Assembly: GCA_007922305.1 (NCBI GenBank)
Contig: ML677386.1
Coordinates: 10,707,830 to 10,771,829 of the forward strand
Source: Dermatemys mawii
Taxonomy: Eukaryota; Chordata; Testudines; Dermatemydidae
Length of the DNA: 64,000 bases
Direction of reading: 5' to 3'
A program made the position numbers and the translations under genes. This document shows positions 11,440-21,769 of the stretch, one piece after another. The stretch's first letter is position 1. The number at the start of each line of letters is the position of its first letter. Under the pieces are notes generated by a model. It saw only the letters and a list, made by a program, of their open reading frames with translations, searched no databases and was not told where the DNA came from.

Positions 11440-12550
11440 CCCTACCAGATTTATTGTGTCCTCGCAGTTTCTGCTTTCACCCATGTGTGTCTGGGGCACA
11501 CCCCTATGTCACTGGGACCTACATATATCGTGACCACCAACTCCACCCCAGCCCTGCACACAAGCCTGTCTTGATGCTTGTGAGATCCACAACCTTCACT
11601 CTCAGCAAGCAATTTACCATGTGGTTCTCCTGGTCATCACAAAGCCAACTATCTATATTTCTAATAATTGAATCCCCCATTACTATTACCTGGCTCTTCC
11701 TAGTCACTAGTGTTCCCTCCCCAGGAGAGGTATCCTCAGTGTGGGAGAATATCATGACATCATCTGGAAGGAGGGCCCCAACAATGGGATTGTTTCACTC
11801 TGCTCCAGCTTCATGTTCTCCTGTACCAAGACTTTCATCCTCCTTAGTAGCAAAGAGACTGTCAGAATGGGCATGGGACCCTCTACTGTGTCCCTGAAAG
11901 TCTCTTCTATGTACATCGCTGTCTCTCTTAGCCTCTCCAGTTCAGCCACTCTGGCCTCAAGATTCCCTACTGTGTTTCTGAGGATCATGAGATGCTTGCA
12001 CTGTATGCACACATCTGCCATGTGGACATAATGCTGGTAATTATACATGCTGCATTCAGTGCAAGAAACTGGATAGTCCCCGCTCTGCTGCTGGACTTCT
12101 GCCTGCATTATTTTGACTCTTGCAGAGTTTTTTGTTTGGTTTCTCTGGGAGGCTGAGGGGGAAAGTGGGGTGGTCATTGGCCTAAGTAAATTTTAGAGTA
12201 TGTTTGTTAGGTGTGTCTGCCTCTCAGACTCCCTTGCAAACTTCCGGTCTGCTGCTCCTGTTTGCTAACTCCTCTGGTTGCTATTTAAACCTCTGTTGTC
12301 CCTGAGTTAGCCCTTCCCCCTTATCAAAGAATCCTAAAGGAATTAGGGATCAAAGGATAGCAGACCAGAGCCTCTCAGGTTAGCCCAGCAGGGGGCTTGG
12401 CTCAGCAGATAGCTCCAAAACAGACCATGCTCTAATCTTCATGCAGGCAAGAAAACAAAAAAGATCTCCTCACCCCAAGGATCATGTAGTCCCTTCTCCT
12501 TCCCCTGGAGAACTCCCTCACCAATCTTCCATTTGCTGCTCCTGTTCACT
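11440..12550 (-). mobile_element. CR1 LINE, 5' part with ORF1, minus strand
   Basis: The 5' portion of a CR1 (chicken repeat 1) LINE, read on the minus strand: a presumed 5' untranslated segment (about 12550 down to 12178), then ORF1 remnants (12177-11519). Its 5' end lies almost against the start of the plus-strand CR1 at 12560, so the two copies are head to head. ORF2 is missing from this copy. Outer limits are approximate. Confidence 0.6.
11519..12177 (-). pseudogene. CR1 ORF1 remnant, zinc finger plus esterase start
   Basis: Two minus-strand frames, 12177-11752 (141 codons) and 11755-11519 (78 codons), cover one degenerate ORF1 and are joined by a frameshift near 11752-11755. The first holds a C-x2-C...C-x2-C zinc-binding pattern ('CTEC' ... 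'CIQC') followed by a leucine-rich, probably coiled-coil, segment ('NLEARVAELERLRE'). The second holds 'VIVMGDSIIRNIDSW', matching the GDS block of the SGNH-esterase domain known in CR1 ORF1 proteins, and stops soon after. In the family this protein binds nucleic acid and probably aids retrotransposition. The frame is broken. Confidence 0.62.
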
Positions 12551-12589
12551 AAGTCAAATTAGTTTTAGCAAGACATCAAAAACTGGGCA

Positions 12590-13300
12590 GGCACCAGAAG
12601 ACTGGAGAACAGCTAGTGCAATACTAATCTTCAAAAAGGGGAGGAGCAGCAATCCTGGCAATTCTTGCCTTTCAAGTCTAATGTAATGGAACACATACTA
12701 AATGAAGAAAACAATTAAGTATCTAAAAGGTGCCATAATAACCAATACATAGAAGGGGCTTACAAACAAAAGATGATTTTGCCAGACAAATTTAATGATT
12801 TAATTAATAGAATCATCAATAAATAGGAAGAACAGGACGTTGTAGCTGAATGTACTTGGATAGTAGTAAAGCACTAGATGCATACATTAATCCAAATGAA
12901 TTTATGTAGGGACATCATCATATGAGTTGGTAAACAGCCAAGTGTCAAATTGCAGGGAGGTAGCCCAAGAATTGGTGCTAGCTCATGTTTTATTTACCAC
13001 ATTTATTAATGATCTAGAAAAGGAAAGAGGCAACATGATTATTAAATTCTCAAATGATACTATAGAGGGAGGAGATACAAAAAACAGCAAGGACACAGAC
13101 ATCAAGAGAAAAATGAAACAACTTGAGAAATGCAGACTAATATGCCAGAGGGGAAATAAAGATATTCAGTGGGAGGACGAAACCAGGAATGCAGCTATGC
13201 TGAGAGTACAGGAAATTAGATATGAGTTTGCAATTTGTCACAGCAAAAGGCCCACAATTTTGGGCTGTGCATGTTACCCCAAAGCAGGGAGATAAGAGAT
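12590..13300 (+). pseudogene. CR1 ORF2 reverse-transcriptase remnant
   Basis: Broken reverse-transcriptase reading. 'APEDWRTASAILIFKKG' (about 12590-12640) matches the conserved P-x2-W-x-A...FKKG block near the start of LINE reverse transcriptases. The frame at 12927-13295 then carries 'LVLAHVLFTTFINDLEKE', matching the family's LGP-VLF..FINDL block, and 'IIKFSNDT' where active enzymes have F-A-D-D. The second catalytic aspartate region is therefore altered to SND, so the enzyme would be inactive. Several frame changes separate the blocks. Confidence 0.68.
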
Positions 13301-13483
13301 GCTCTCTATGGATTTTGGGTGATTAGACCTGGAATATTGTATTCACTTCTGAACACCTCATTATCAGAACGACTGGCAAGCTGGAGGGAGTTCAGAGAAT
13401 GATTGCAGACTGGAAATATTGACTTGCAAGGAAAGGAAAAAGGAGCTGAATATGTACAGATTTTTTCTAAGAGATTACTAAGG

Positions 13484-13690
13484 CTTGGTATACACCTAAA
13501 AAAATTTAATTGTATAATTAGGTCAGTAAGGGGTGTGATTTTTTTAAACCGATAACAGTTATGCTGGAAAGAGGCTTAGTATAGATGCAGCTAAGAGGCT
13601 TTATACCATGATAGTGTTTTTCCCTTCACCAAACCAGAGTTACCTATACTAGTATAAGCTCTTTTATACAGCTGTAGCTGTACAAGGGGA
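13484..13690. mobile_element. MITE inside the CR1, Harbinger-like
   Basis: Starts near 'aaggcttggtatacacct' and contains the ggtcagtaaggggtgtgatttt block typical of the Harbinger-like MITEs in turtle DNA. The right end is near 'cagctgtagctgtacaagg'. The flanking text on both sides is CR1. Exact ends and target duplication are not settled. Confidence 0.45.
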
Positions 13691-13697
13691 GAGGGTA

Positions 13698-13994
13698 GGG
13701 TTGCCAATTGTGGTTAGATATGTCCCTGGAGAATCAATGAATATCAGGACCTCAGGAGATCATCTAGTCCAACCTCCTGTTCAAAGCAGGATCAATCCCC
13801 AATTAAATCATCCAATAGACGTTTGCCCAATGTCCCCCTCAAAGATTAAACTCACAACCCTGGGTTTAGCAGGCCCATGCTCAAACCACTGAGCTATCAC
13901 TCCCCCCAGGCTTTAGCACATGACAGAATCTTTAATTAAAGATTAATCTTTAATTCCTGGAGACTCCACGACAATCCTAGGGGGTTGGCAACCC
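13698..13994. mobile_element. TA-flanked MITE hosting a Cry SINE
   Basis: The ends are inverted: GGGTTGCCAA at the left and ...TTGGCAACCC at the right. TA dinucleotides flank both sides (13696-13697 and 13995-13996), as for Tc1/mariner-type insertions. The right interior has 'taattaaagattaatctttaatt', an inverted repeat. The SINE at about 13737-13907 interrupts it; without the SINE the MITE would be about 125 bp. Confidence 0.65.
13737..13907 (-). mobile_element. Cry-family tRNA-derived SINE (turtle)
   Basis: Read on the minus strand, it opens with a tRNA-like head: 'gatagctcagtggtttgagc' (polymerase III A-box region) and 'gggttgtgagtttaatc' (B-box region, GGTTxxxAxTxC-like). The tail, 'ggttggactagatgatctcc', resembles the 3' end of CR1-type LINEs. 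This head-and-tail combination is the tortoise polIII (Cry) SINE of cryptodiran turtles. It uses LINE machinery in trans. Target-site duplications are not clear. It is the best taxonomic marker in the window. Confidence 0.82.
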
Positions 13995-14345
13995 TAGGAG
14001 AGGGTTGCCATCTTAATTATGCTGGCATAGTTCAAGTGGCCGAACTTTTAAGTGCAGACTGCAGGCCTAAATGGAAATGTAACCGTCTAAACAGGGGTAT
14101 AATTAGGACTAACAGGGTGAAATCAGGAAAAGGAAAATGTAGGCTAATAATACCACGACAGACTTCCTGACAGTGAACTATGGAACAATTTCCCAAGGAA
14201 GCAGTAGAAGTCTCAGAGTGATTTTGGGAGATTTAAAACTAGAAGAGACAAAACATTAGGAAGTGTACCATTCCATAGAGAACGATCCTGCACTGATGCA
14301 GGGAAAGGATCAAGATGGCTTGTAGGCCTTTGCCATCTCTAACGT

Positions 14346-16691
14346 CTATGGTACACTAAACAGACCCACACACTAAGCCAAGACATTCTACCCACACCCA
14401 AATGACTTAAAATTTAGCTGAAGTCCTTGGCCTATAAGTGAATAAATGCACTAGTTACTTATGTACGGTTACAATCTAAGTGCTCCTTAAAACAGTTACA
14501 ATTTGATGATGGAGAGTTCTAGCGAATTCTATTTTCTACCACTCAGTTGCAGAGAATTCAGAACAAAGACTGGACAATTGTGTGTGTCCTCTCCAAAAAG
14601 CAATACTGTGTCCCTGAGTTCCTCCTGCTGGTTTTGCAGTAGCAGTTAGCTAGCAAGCCTGGTTTCCAGAACTATGCTGACATTAATCAATACTGCAGAT
14701 ATTTAAACAAGCCAACAAAATGAGCCATATCATTTTAGCTGAATTCAAAACACAGAGGGAGAGGAAATCAATGTTTGTCAGATGCAAGGCCACAAATCAG
14801 TAGGAAAAGAAGTGCCATTTTCAGGTGTTTAAAAGGGTATTATTAACAAAAAGAAAGAACCACTCTAAAACTGTACTTGATTGAGTCCTTTAGAGATGAG
14901 ATAAAGATGTTTTCTTCCTCAGCTGTGGTTTCGAGCCTTTTCAGTCAGTCTTTGTCCAGCTGGATTTGGTGACTGAGGTCTGAGAGTGTAATTGTGTGTT
15001 TGGTCCAGCTGATATTAGAGTATGTTTGCTTTGAAGAATATGGCTTTGTTCTTTTGTTGAATACAGCAGAGCTGGAGCTGTTGCTTAGAAAAAGGAACAA
15101 ACATATTATGGAGTTATGAAAAATGAAATTCTGATTTGCTTGAGAGAAAAGAGCAGCGTACTTGAGGGAGTGGAGCAGAATGATGTGTGAAGTCAGCTTA
15201 CAGGGGGCCAGCAAGCCAGTAGTTTAAGGACAGACATTCAAAGAGTGACCCCATCACGTTCCCCTCCACATTCAGACTCACATAACAGCTTCTTCTCAGA
15301 TATGCCTGTAGAATCTTTTACAGGATTCCCTACAGTGCTTCATAAGAGGTGATGCTAGTTCCAACAGCTCATCTAAGGAGGTTCAGTGGTTGCTGACCGA
15401 ATATTTTCGGGGGCACTCCTAGTATCTAAGGAGTTGCAAAGTGGTTCTGCTAATATTTATGAGCAGAAGACTTGAAATGAGGAACGAGAGCCGGCTTGTA
15501 ACCCCTCAAGCAACTGCAGACCAATCCATGGGAAGGGAAAATTCTGCACAAAATTTATACAGAATGACATCTTTAAAGTATGAACTTGCTGGTTGCTGAA
15601 CAGAAAAGGCTGGACCTACACAGTTGAACTCTGCAGCGTTCAATCTCTTGATGAAATGGAAGGAACCAGGAAGGATTAATTAATCAGTACACTTGAGGGC
15701 AAGTAAAATGGGTAGGAAGGGTGAAGTTATTGAGCCTGAGTCTGCTCTTGTTGACACCATGACCTTTAACGAGTTGGCTCCTGATTTACATCAGTGTAAT
15801 AACAGAAGCAACCACATAGAATAGGTTACCTCCCCCAACATACAAGACCCTCATAAACAGGTTCTTCTTATTTACAGGAGACTGAGAATAGTGGGAACTG
15901 CACTATGAACAAAGCTAAAAAGAAACAGAGCTGAATGCTTCCTTAAACTCTTTCTCAGCTCCCGCGGGATTAAGTGATATGAAACTGCAGGAGCCCAGGT
16001 GGGGAAGATTACTTCACTATTGTACTAGCTCTTATTGGAAATGGGGAAGAGCTGGAAGTTGTGTTTTATATGGTGGGATCAAGTATATTGGAAAACAGAA
16101 TGAAGGGCGTAGAATGAAGTATTTGGGGAGGAAAAATATATTAAACACACAGAGATGAATTAAGTAATATCTGAACAAGCAACAATGGGCTTCTTCAGAC
16201 AGATAGAGGGAAGAGTTTTGCAAAGTGACTGATGCACGTTTAGGGAGGTTTGGTCCAACATTCATCTGAACAAAACCTAATTAGTCTCAGGCCAGAATTT
16301 GTCTGGCAACTAACTATGACTATGAACTCAGAAATACCAGCAGAATTATAGGTTGTTTTTAAACTCTCTGTCTTTCTGAATTTTGTGCATACTACCATAG
16401 TAAATGATGTACGAAGTGAAAAACTTTCCTCAACTAATGCATATAGAGGATGCAAAATGTGCTTAGGTACTTCCAGGCATTAATATTGATTTGCATTGCA
16501 TGTTTAGTTCAGAGGAAGTTAGAAATATGCAGACAGTAAAAAATATTTCAAAAAACAGACAAAACAGAAAGGGCAGAGACTGGATACTGAGGGTAGCTGA
16601 TACAAAACCTTATTCTGCCAGTGAGTCCAGTCCAGATTACTCGTGAGTGGAGGACACGTTACTGGCACGAGAAGAGGACTGACTGCAAATA
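14346..16691. other. No gene seen
   Basis: Reading frames up to 89 codons (minus strand, 14945-15214) carry no motif I recognise, and base composition is unremarkable. I see no repeat that I can name. Confidence 0.4.
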
Positions 16692-16803
16692 GGGTGACCA
16701 GATGTCCCGACTTTATAGGGACAGTCCTGATATTTGGGTATTTTTCTTATATAGGCTCCTCCCACCCCTGTCCCGATTTTTCATATTTGCTATCTGGTCA
16801 CTC
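16692..16803. mobile_element. TA-flanked palindromic MITE, 'gggtgaccagat' family
   Basis: Starts GGGTGACCAGATGTCCCGA and ends ...ATCTGGTCACTC, so the 12-bp ends are inverted with one mismatch. It is flanked by TA at 16690-16691 and 16804-16805. The inner text 'tatagggacagtcctgat' also pairs in part with 'ctgtcccgatttttc'. Related pieces lie at 29240-29361 and 50595-50665. TA flanks suggest a Tc1/mariner-type transposase. Confidence 0.72.
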
Positions 16804-18924
16804 TAGCAAGTTAATGAGCAAATCCATTTAACTTAAAGGTCAGAGAGAAGGAACAGAAGTGATTACCACCTGGCAGCTATTTAGTGGCCTGTGTGAAATA
16901 AGCAGGTGGCCCCAGTCCAGTTCCTAGTGGAAAGGTATTTACACCACAAAACCCACCACTCCAAAGCTTGAGAGGCTCTGGAGGCAGAGATTCACTTGCC
17001 TTTCCAGTAGCTCCTCCAGGTCAGGATTGACCCAGCTGATGCACAGTTGCCTGTGCTGTACCTGTTCTGGGTTTAGAGGACTTCAGCTTCCAACATGATG
17101 GAAAAGACACATAGAGCTCATTAGAACACAAGAACCTTTCCTCAAGGGATTTTTTAACCATTCTATTGAAGGTAATTAGAAATCCAGTTGAAAATATCTC
17201 ATTTTCTAGTAAGTTCTGTAGGCTTTCACAGTAATTTTTGTAGAGCCCTATTGGTTTTATTCTTATGAAATTCTCTAGGACACTTCCATAGAGCAGGGCT
17301 GTGAGTCCATGAGAGAAGGATCTCATATGCATACTGAACACTTTCCCACAGGAATTGTTTCAAACTAAAAAAGGGAATTCTTTGCAAGTCACCAAACTTT
17401 CCCTCCCTCGCCTCTTTTTTTTGTCAGGCTAGTGTTTATTGGGTTTATTTTGGAGATTTTCTACTCAATGCTGCAGATTATATGTTGTCTGTCTCTCATT
17501 CAGACATGAAAGTGGCTGGCTGCAGAGCCAAAACACAGACAGATGTGGACACATGGCAGTTTGGAGAGTGGGAACTGAGCAGTGGGACACTTAGTATTCT
17601 GTTTTTCCATACACAAAGAGCAACTGTATAGACAGAAGGAACTAGGTAGACCGAGAACAACAAAATAATGAGGAAAATAATTTCCCCACAAGAGCTCAGA
17701 GTGTGTGTCTCTGGTGTAACAATCTGCACTGAACTGAGCGAAAAGACTGCAGAGCGCTTCAGCATGTGCAGGACAAAGACAATAAAGGCATACGTTTCAG
17801 AGGTGAAAATTCCACTCGTGGTGGTTTTGGCTTGCAGAGGGTTCAAGGGGATCCCACACCTGGAGGGCTTGTATCCTTACCTGGGAAGCAGGAATCTGAG
17901 GAGATTCAGAATGTAGATATACAGGGAGGCAGGGGGTGAGAGAGACCTCCATTTTCTCTCTCATAGAGATATTTTGTTCATTTATGTTTTCTTTGTTGTT
18001 TTCCTTCATCTATAATAAGTCACCTGTTCCTTAAGCTTACAACAGTACAGCCCCAGGTCACTTTATACTAGCTCGTGATGTTCTTTTGTGCCTGTTACAC
18101 TGCACTTTTACCACCCTATCAAAGCAACCACAACTGCTGATAATTACCTCTGCTGTTCTAAAATTTTCAGGAGCTGTTATCTAGTTTGCTTTGCAGAAGA
18201 TTGCGGGCCAGACTTGGCCTTCAGATACATAGAATTCAAGCAGAGCTGCACACATTCATCCAAGGACACGTTTTGGCCCCATGCCTAGAGTTTGAAAATC
18301 TTTGTATTGTCTCTGACTGATAACATACTTACATGCCACAGAAATACATTTTAGGCCAACACTGAAGACATTGATTCACAAGAGATTAAATGCATCATAA
18401 ACATTTAGTGGAAGGATCCTCTGTTTTTCTGACCAGGACTTTGGAGCAAGTGGAGATTTCCCCCAAAACAATCATTTCTAAGGTTTACCCAAGCCCTGGT
18501 GCATGTTAGGACAGGACATTGGAAGCATTAGCTGGTTCTGAGTAACTGTCCAGACAGTGTGGATGTGCTTCACAAAGCTGATAGTCTAATTATAATATTG
18601 AATTTTAGTTTGTTCATTCCAAGCTCTCAGTGTTCTGGGATACAATATTGACTACATGATAACCCTCATAGCCAGTTTTGGTCTCTTACAGGAATTCCAC
18701 CAGCTAACAAACTGATACATGTTACTGGTAGTTATGTATGCATTGTATTTTTTACTGTAACTGAAACAAAAAGGTAATTTCAAAGGATTTTCCTTGTGAA
18801 TCTCTGTTCTCCAGATCATGTACATGGAAAATGCAAGATCCAAGCATAAGCATTAAAAATAGGGTATGTGTTGTCAGGCTTTCCATACAGATTGTTAACT
18901 ATGTAAACATCCTATGTTTTCAAG
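16804..18924. other. No supported gene
   Basis: Minus-strand frames at 17021-17341 (106 codons) and 17496-17846 (116 codons) were read. The second contains a hydrophobic run ('IIFLIILLFSVYLV') that could be a membrane segment, but there is no second domain, start context or splice logic to support a gene. Confidence 0.35.
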
Positions 18925-19077
18925 AGGCACAAACAACTTCTAGGAAGAAATGGAAATTATATTTTAACAAAATCAGAGTGGAAGACAATTGCTGTGTTAC
19001 TTTCAAAATGTCACTGCCTGAAATCACTTTGAAAGATGCAAGTTACTATACCCTAGAACTGGAAAACTACCCATTAG
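18925..19077 (+). other. Possible Ig-like domain exon (unproven)
   Basis: An open 153-bp segment between a pyrimidine-rich stretch ending 'tgttttcaag' and a donor-like 'GTAAAC' at 19078. The translation includes W near the start, V-T-F and I-T-L segments, and DASYYTLELEN, which fits the D-A-x-x-Y-T-L-x-x-x-N signature of the F strand of immunoglobulin I/V-set domains, without the usual cysteine. The segment begins and ends in phase 1, the usual phase of Ig-domain exons. The length is about half an Ig domain. The acceptor is AAG rather than the preferred CAG, and no neighbouring exon is visible. It could be a relic or chance. Confidence 0.28.
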
Positions 19078-19469
19078 GTAAACAAGTGAGCAATTGGATG
19101 GCTTAGGATCACTAACGAGTAGTTCTGCTGTTGGTTTGATTCTGTACAAGGTCAGTAGTAATCAAAAGCTCTTACCATCTTATTAGAGAAACAAGTGGGA
19201 CCAGCATGACTTCAGTAACACTGCAAATTTACCATCTTATGTTTGATGACAAAGTAAGTTGCTGATCTCAATCTATATGTCCTAGCAGACAGGAATCCAC
19301 ATCACAAAAATATCTACACAGCAGATTTTAGTGCTGTAGCATGAGCCCAAGTCTGTAGACTCCGTGCTCTGGGTTTAAAGGGCTGTTTAGCTGTACTCTT
19401 AGGTACTTAGGAACCTAAATCTAATTAAAACTCAGTGGGACTCAGGAACCTCTCTTTCAATTAAACTTA

Positions 19470-19731
19470 GTCATAGTGTACACACAGCTGATGTCAGCAA
19501 AACATATGTCACTCAGGGGTATGAATATTCCACCCCCCTGAGCGTCATAAATTACACCATGAGCACTCGTGTACACAGCACTATGTTGGTCGGCTAACCC
19601 CTCCCACCAACATAGCCTATGCCACTCATGGAGGTGGGGGTTTTATGCCTACGGGAGAGCTCTCTCCCAACGGCATAATAGAATGTCTTCACCAGACGTG
19701 CTGCAGCAGCGCTGTACATATAGACATGGCC
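19470..19731. mobile_element. PIF/Harbinger-like MITE, 262 bp
   Basis: The left end (GTCATAGTGTACACAC) and the right end read in reverse (GGCCATGTCTATATG) are imperfect inverted repeats. They are bordered by TTA on the left and TAA on the right, compatible with an eroded 3-bp TWA target site. Interior blocks 'cactcaggggtatgaatattccacccccctgagcg' and 'atggaggtggggg' match the family of 1-157 and 2438-2932. Confidence 0.6.
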
Positions 19732-20740
19732 TAAATGACTGTCACTTTTAAAACATGGGGCTTAGAACAGCTCTATACAGAGATTTAATGCAATACATCA
19801 AAGCGCACTATGGAACTTTTAGCAGGATCTACATGGCAACTTAGTGTTTGGTACTCTGCAGTGCTGTAGATTTACACTCCAGCTTGATGCACACTAACTC
19901 TCCATATAGACAAACCCAGAGGCTCTTAAGTCACATAGGAGCTTTTGAAAAATGTATCCAAAACCTGTCTTGCAAAAATTAATTCTGCACAAAGCGAGTT
20001 TATTTTTTCTCTTGTAAGTTGGTGACTATTTTCACAGCTACATTGAATACTTCTCCACACTTTCCACATAATGATCTTCAATCTCCCTCCTGAGAACATT
20101 TTTATTTAAACATGAAGAGAAAACAATTTTCACAGATTCCATAAGTATTAGAACCTATGATATACATTTCAAAAAATAAGACTTCTAGAAAAATGCTGGA
20201 TCTCTTTGAATGGACAGCTTGTTTGAAAAAGCTGGAAAATAAAATATTAGTGCTTAATTCAATCTTTGCCCTTCCAAAGGTTTCCAAATTATTTTTAGTC
20301 CAATATTTTCCTTGCCAGTTTCATGTGAGATGATCTGGACATGTTTCAGTTCAGGCTGAGAGAACACCACATTTGGCTAAACCTTTCAACTTGGTTTTGA
20401 ATTTTGGCTCAGAACTGAACCTTAAAAGAAGCCTGAATTTTCTGTATGTACCATCTATGAAACCAGGGAAGGGGCCCTTGCATGGCATTTATCCACATGT
20501 AACCTTTGAATGCAATCAGCACTCAATGGAAATGCCAGATTCAGAATGCCATCTGTCAGGAAGCACCCAATCTACATTGCACTATCCTGTGCCATCAGCA
20601 TTAGGAGACAGCATATTCATGGAAAGTGTTTGGTATTTATACATTGATTATCATCATCATCAACATATTTTAAATAATGGCATCTTAGCATCTAAAAAAA
20701 TATTTTATATTTAATATATAAAAAAGCCCACATTCATTTA

Positions 20741-20775
20741 CAAAAAAAACAAAAACAAAAACAAAAACAAAGAAA
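20741..20775. repeat. (CAAAAA)n simple repeat
   Basis: Repeated ACAAAA hexamers, slightly interrupted. Could be the tail of an eroded retroelement on the plus strand, but no body is recognisable upstream. Confidence 0.85.
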
Positions 20776-21032
20776 CAGCATGGCCCAATAGACCGAAGAA
20801 TACCTGAGCCTTGACAGCAATGAGAAAGTGGGAGATTAGGAAATAGGAGCAATGAGAAGGAGAGGCCTGCCTAGAAGCTTTTAAAAAGACAGAAGAGGAG
20901 AGCGATGGGTACATTGGAACACAGAGATAGAAAGAGAGCTTAGGTGCCAAGGCTTCCATGCTCCTCTATGCATCTGTACACAAAGGGGAAACTTACCCAT
21001 AGGAAAGGGGAGTTCTGCCTCCGCTGTGCATG

Positions 21033-21051
21033 CACACACACACACACACAC
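21033..21051. repeat. (CA)n microsatellite
   Basis: About nine uninterrupted CA units after 'gcatg'. Confidence 0.9.
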
Positions 21052-21243
21052 TTCTAGCAGCAAGGGACAGAGAGGGTGTCATCCCAGCTCTATGGAGTTG
21101 GAGAAGGATCTCTTACTCCTTTGGGATACGTTCTATAGAATTTACCAAATGTAAAACGAAGACAGTCACATAGTGGTAATAACAATCCCATAGAATTGTA
21201 TAGAGAACTTTTTTATAGGTAGCTGGGACAGAATTTTCTCTTA

Positions 21244-21277
21244 CTTTCTACGGGTTAGTTCAAAAACCCATAGAAAG
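21244..21277. repeat. 13-bp hairpin with 8-nt loop
   Basis: Arms ctttctacgggtt (21244-21256) and aacccatagaaag (21265-21277) pair at 12 of 13 positions around the loop agttcaaa. Flanked by further 'tatag' and 'tttatag' words on both sides, so the whole 21110-21370 tract may be one unknown repeat. Confidence 0.6.
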
Positions 21278-21393
21278 AATTTTATAGGGAATTTTATAAG
21301 ACACTTTAATTAGCTTTCTGAGCTCCCCTGTGGAATTTAATAGAAAATTCTGCCTATAGAAAGATTTGTAAATAGGAAAATGGAGGTTCCCCC

Positions 21394-21769
21394 TGTAACA
21401 GGGTCTGCTGGCCCCCTCTTCCTACAGCCCCCTGGCTGCCCAAGTAAAGCTCAGAGAGGCTTTCACTGTGCAACACCTCTGTCTTTATTATCTTACAGTG
21501 CAGTGCCCACCACCCGTGTTAAACTATATACAACTTAGAGGCTTGTTTGGCTCCTCACAAAGGCAGCAGCCCTCAGCCAGGAGATTGACCTTGCTCTGGC
21601 CATTCCCCCCTTCCTTCTGGCTCCTTCCAGCCTTTATAGCCCTCAGGCCAGCAGGTGTAGCCAATCCACAGGCCAGGCATCGGGCTTTCCCCAGCCCCAA
21701 TCTATCTCCCCTGATTGGGGCTGGCTGAGCAGGGGCTGATTAGGTGCTTCTGCACAGCACCCTGCTACA
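21394..21769 (-). mobile_element. Probable solo LTR, minus strand
   Basis: Begins TGTAACAGGGTCTGC and ends ...CACCCTGCTACA, so the ends are inverted and follow the TG...CA rule of LTRs. On the minus strand an AATAAA (in 'agataataaagac', about 21487-21492) lies about 95 bp before the 3' end, as expected for an LTR polyadenylation signal. No internal coding region adjoins. The flanking duplication is not clear. Confidence 0.55.

Larger units (their letters stand above)
12560..14345 (+). mobile_element. CR1 LINE, 5'-truncated, split by three insertions
   Basis: A plus-strand CR1 copy running from the reverse-transcriptase region (from 12560) to the 3' untranslated region (…ttcctgacagtgaactatggaacaatttcccaaggaagcag…, 14165-14205). 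It is interrupted between about 13484 and 14000 by two MITEs, one with a SINE inside. The 3' untranslated text resumes after 14000. The terminal ATTCTATGA repeats of CR1 are not preserved. Confidence 0.68.
19732..21393. other. No gene seen; simple repeats and hairpin-rich tract
   Basis: Holds an A-rich CAAAAA repeat (20741-20775), a CA repeat (21033-21051) and a segment from about 21110 to 21370 with repeated 'tatagaa'/'tttatag' words, including the hairpin at 21244-21277. Confidence 0.45.

Noticed and set aside
11421..11897. 158-codon plus-strand frame
   Set aside because: It is the antisense of the CR1 ORF1 remnant, which has recognisable motifs on the minus strand.
17496..17846. Minus-strand frame with a hydrophobic run, possible receptor fragment
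   Set aside because: A single hydrophobic stretch in T-rich sequence is weak evidence; there are no other domains, splice sites or matching neighbours.
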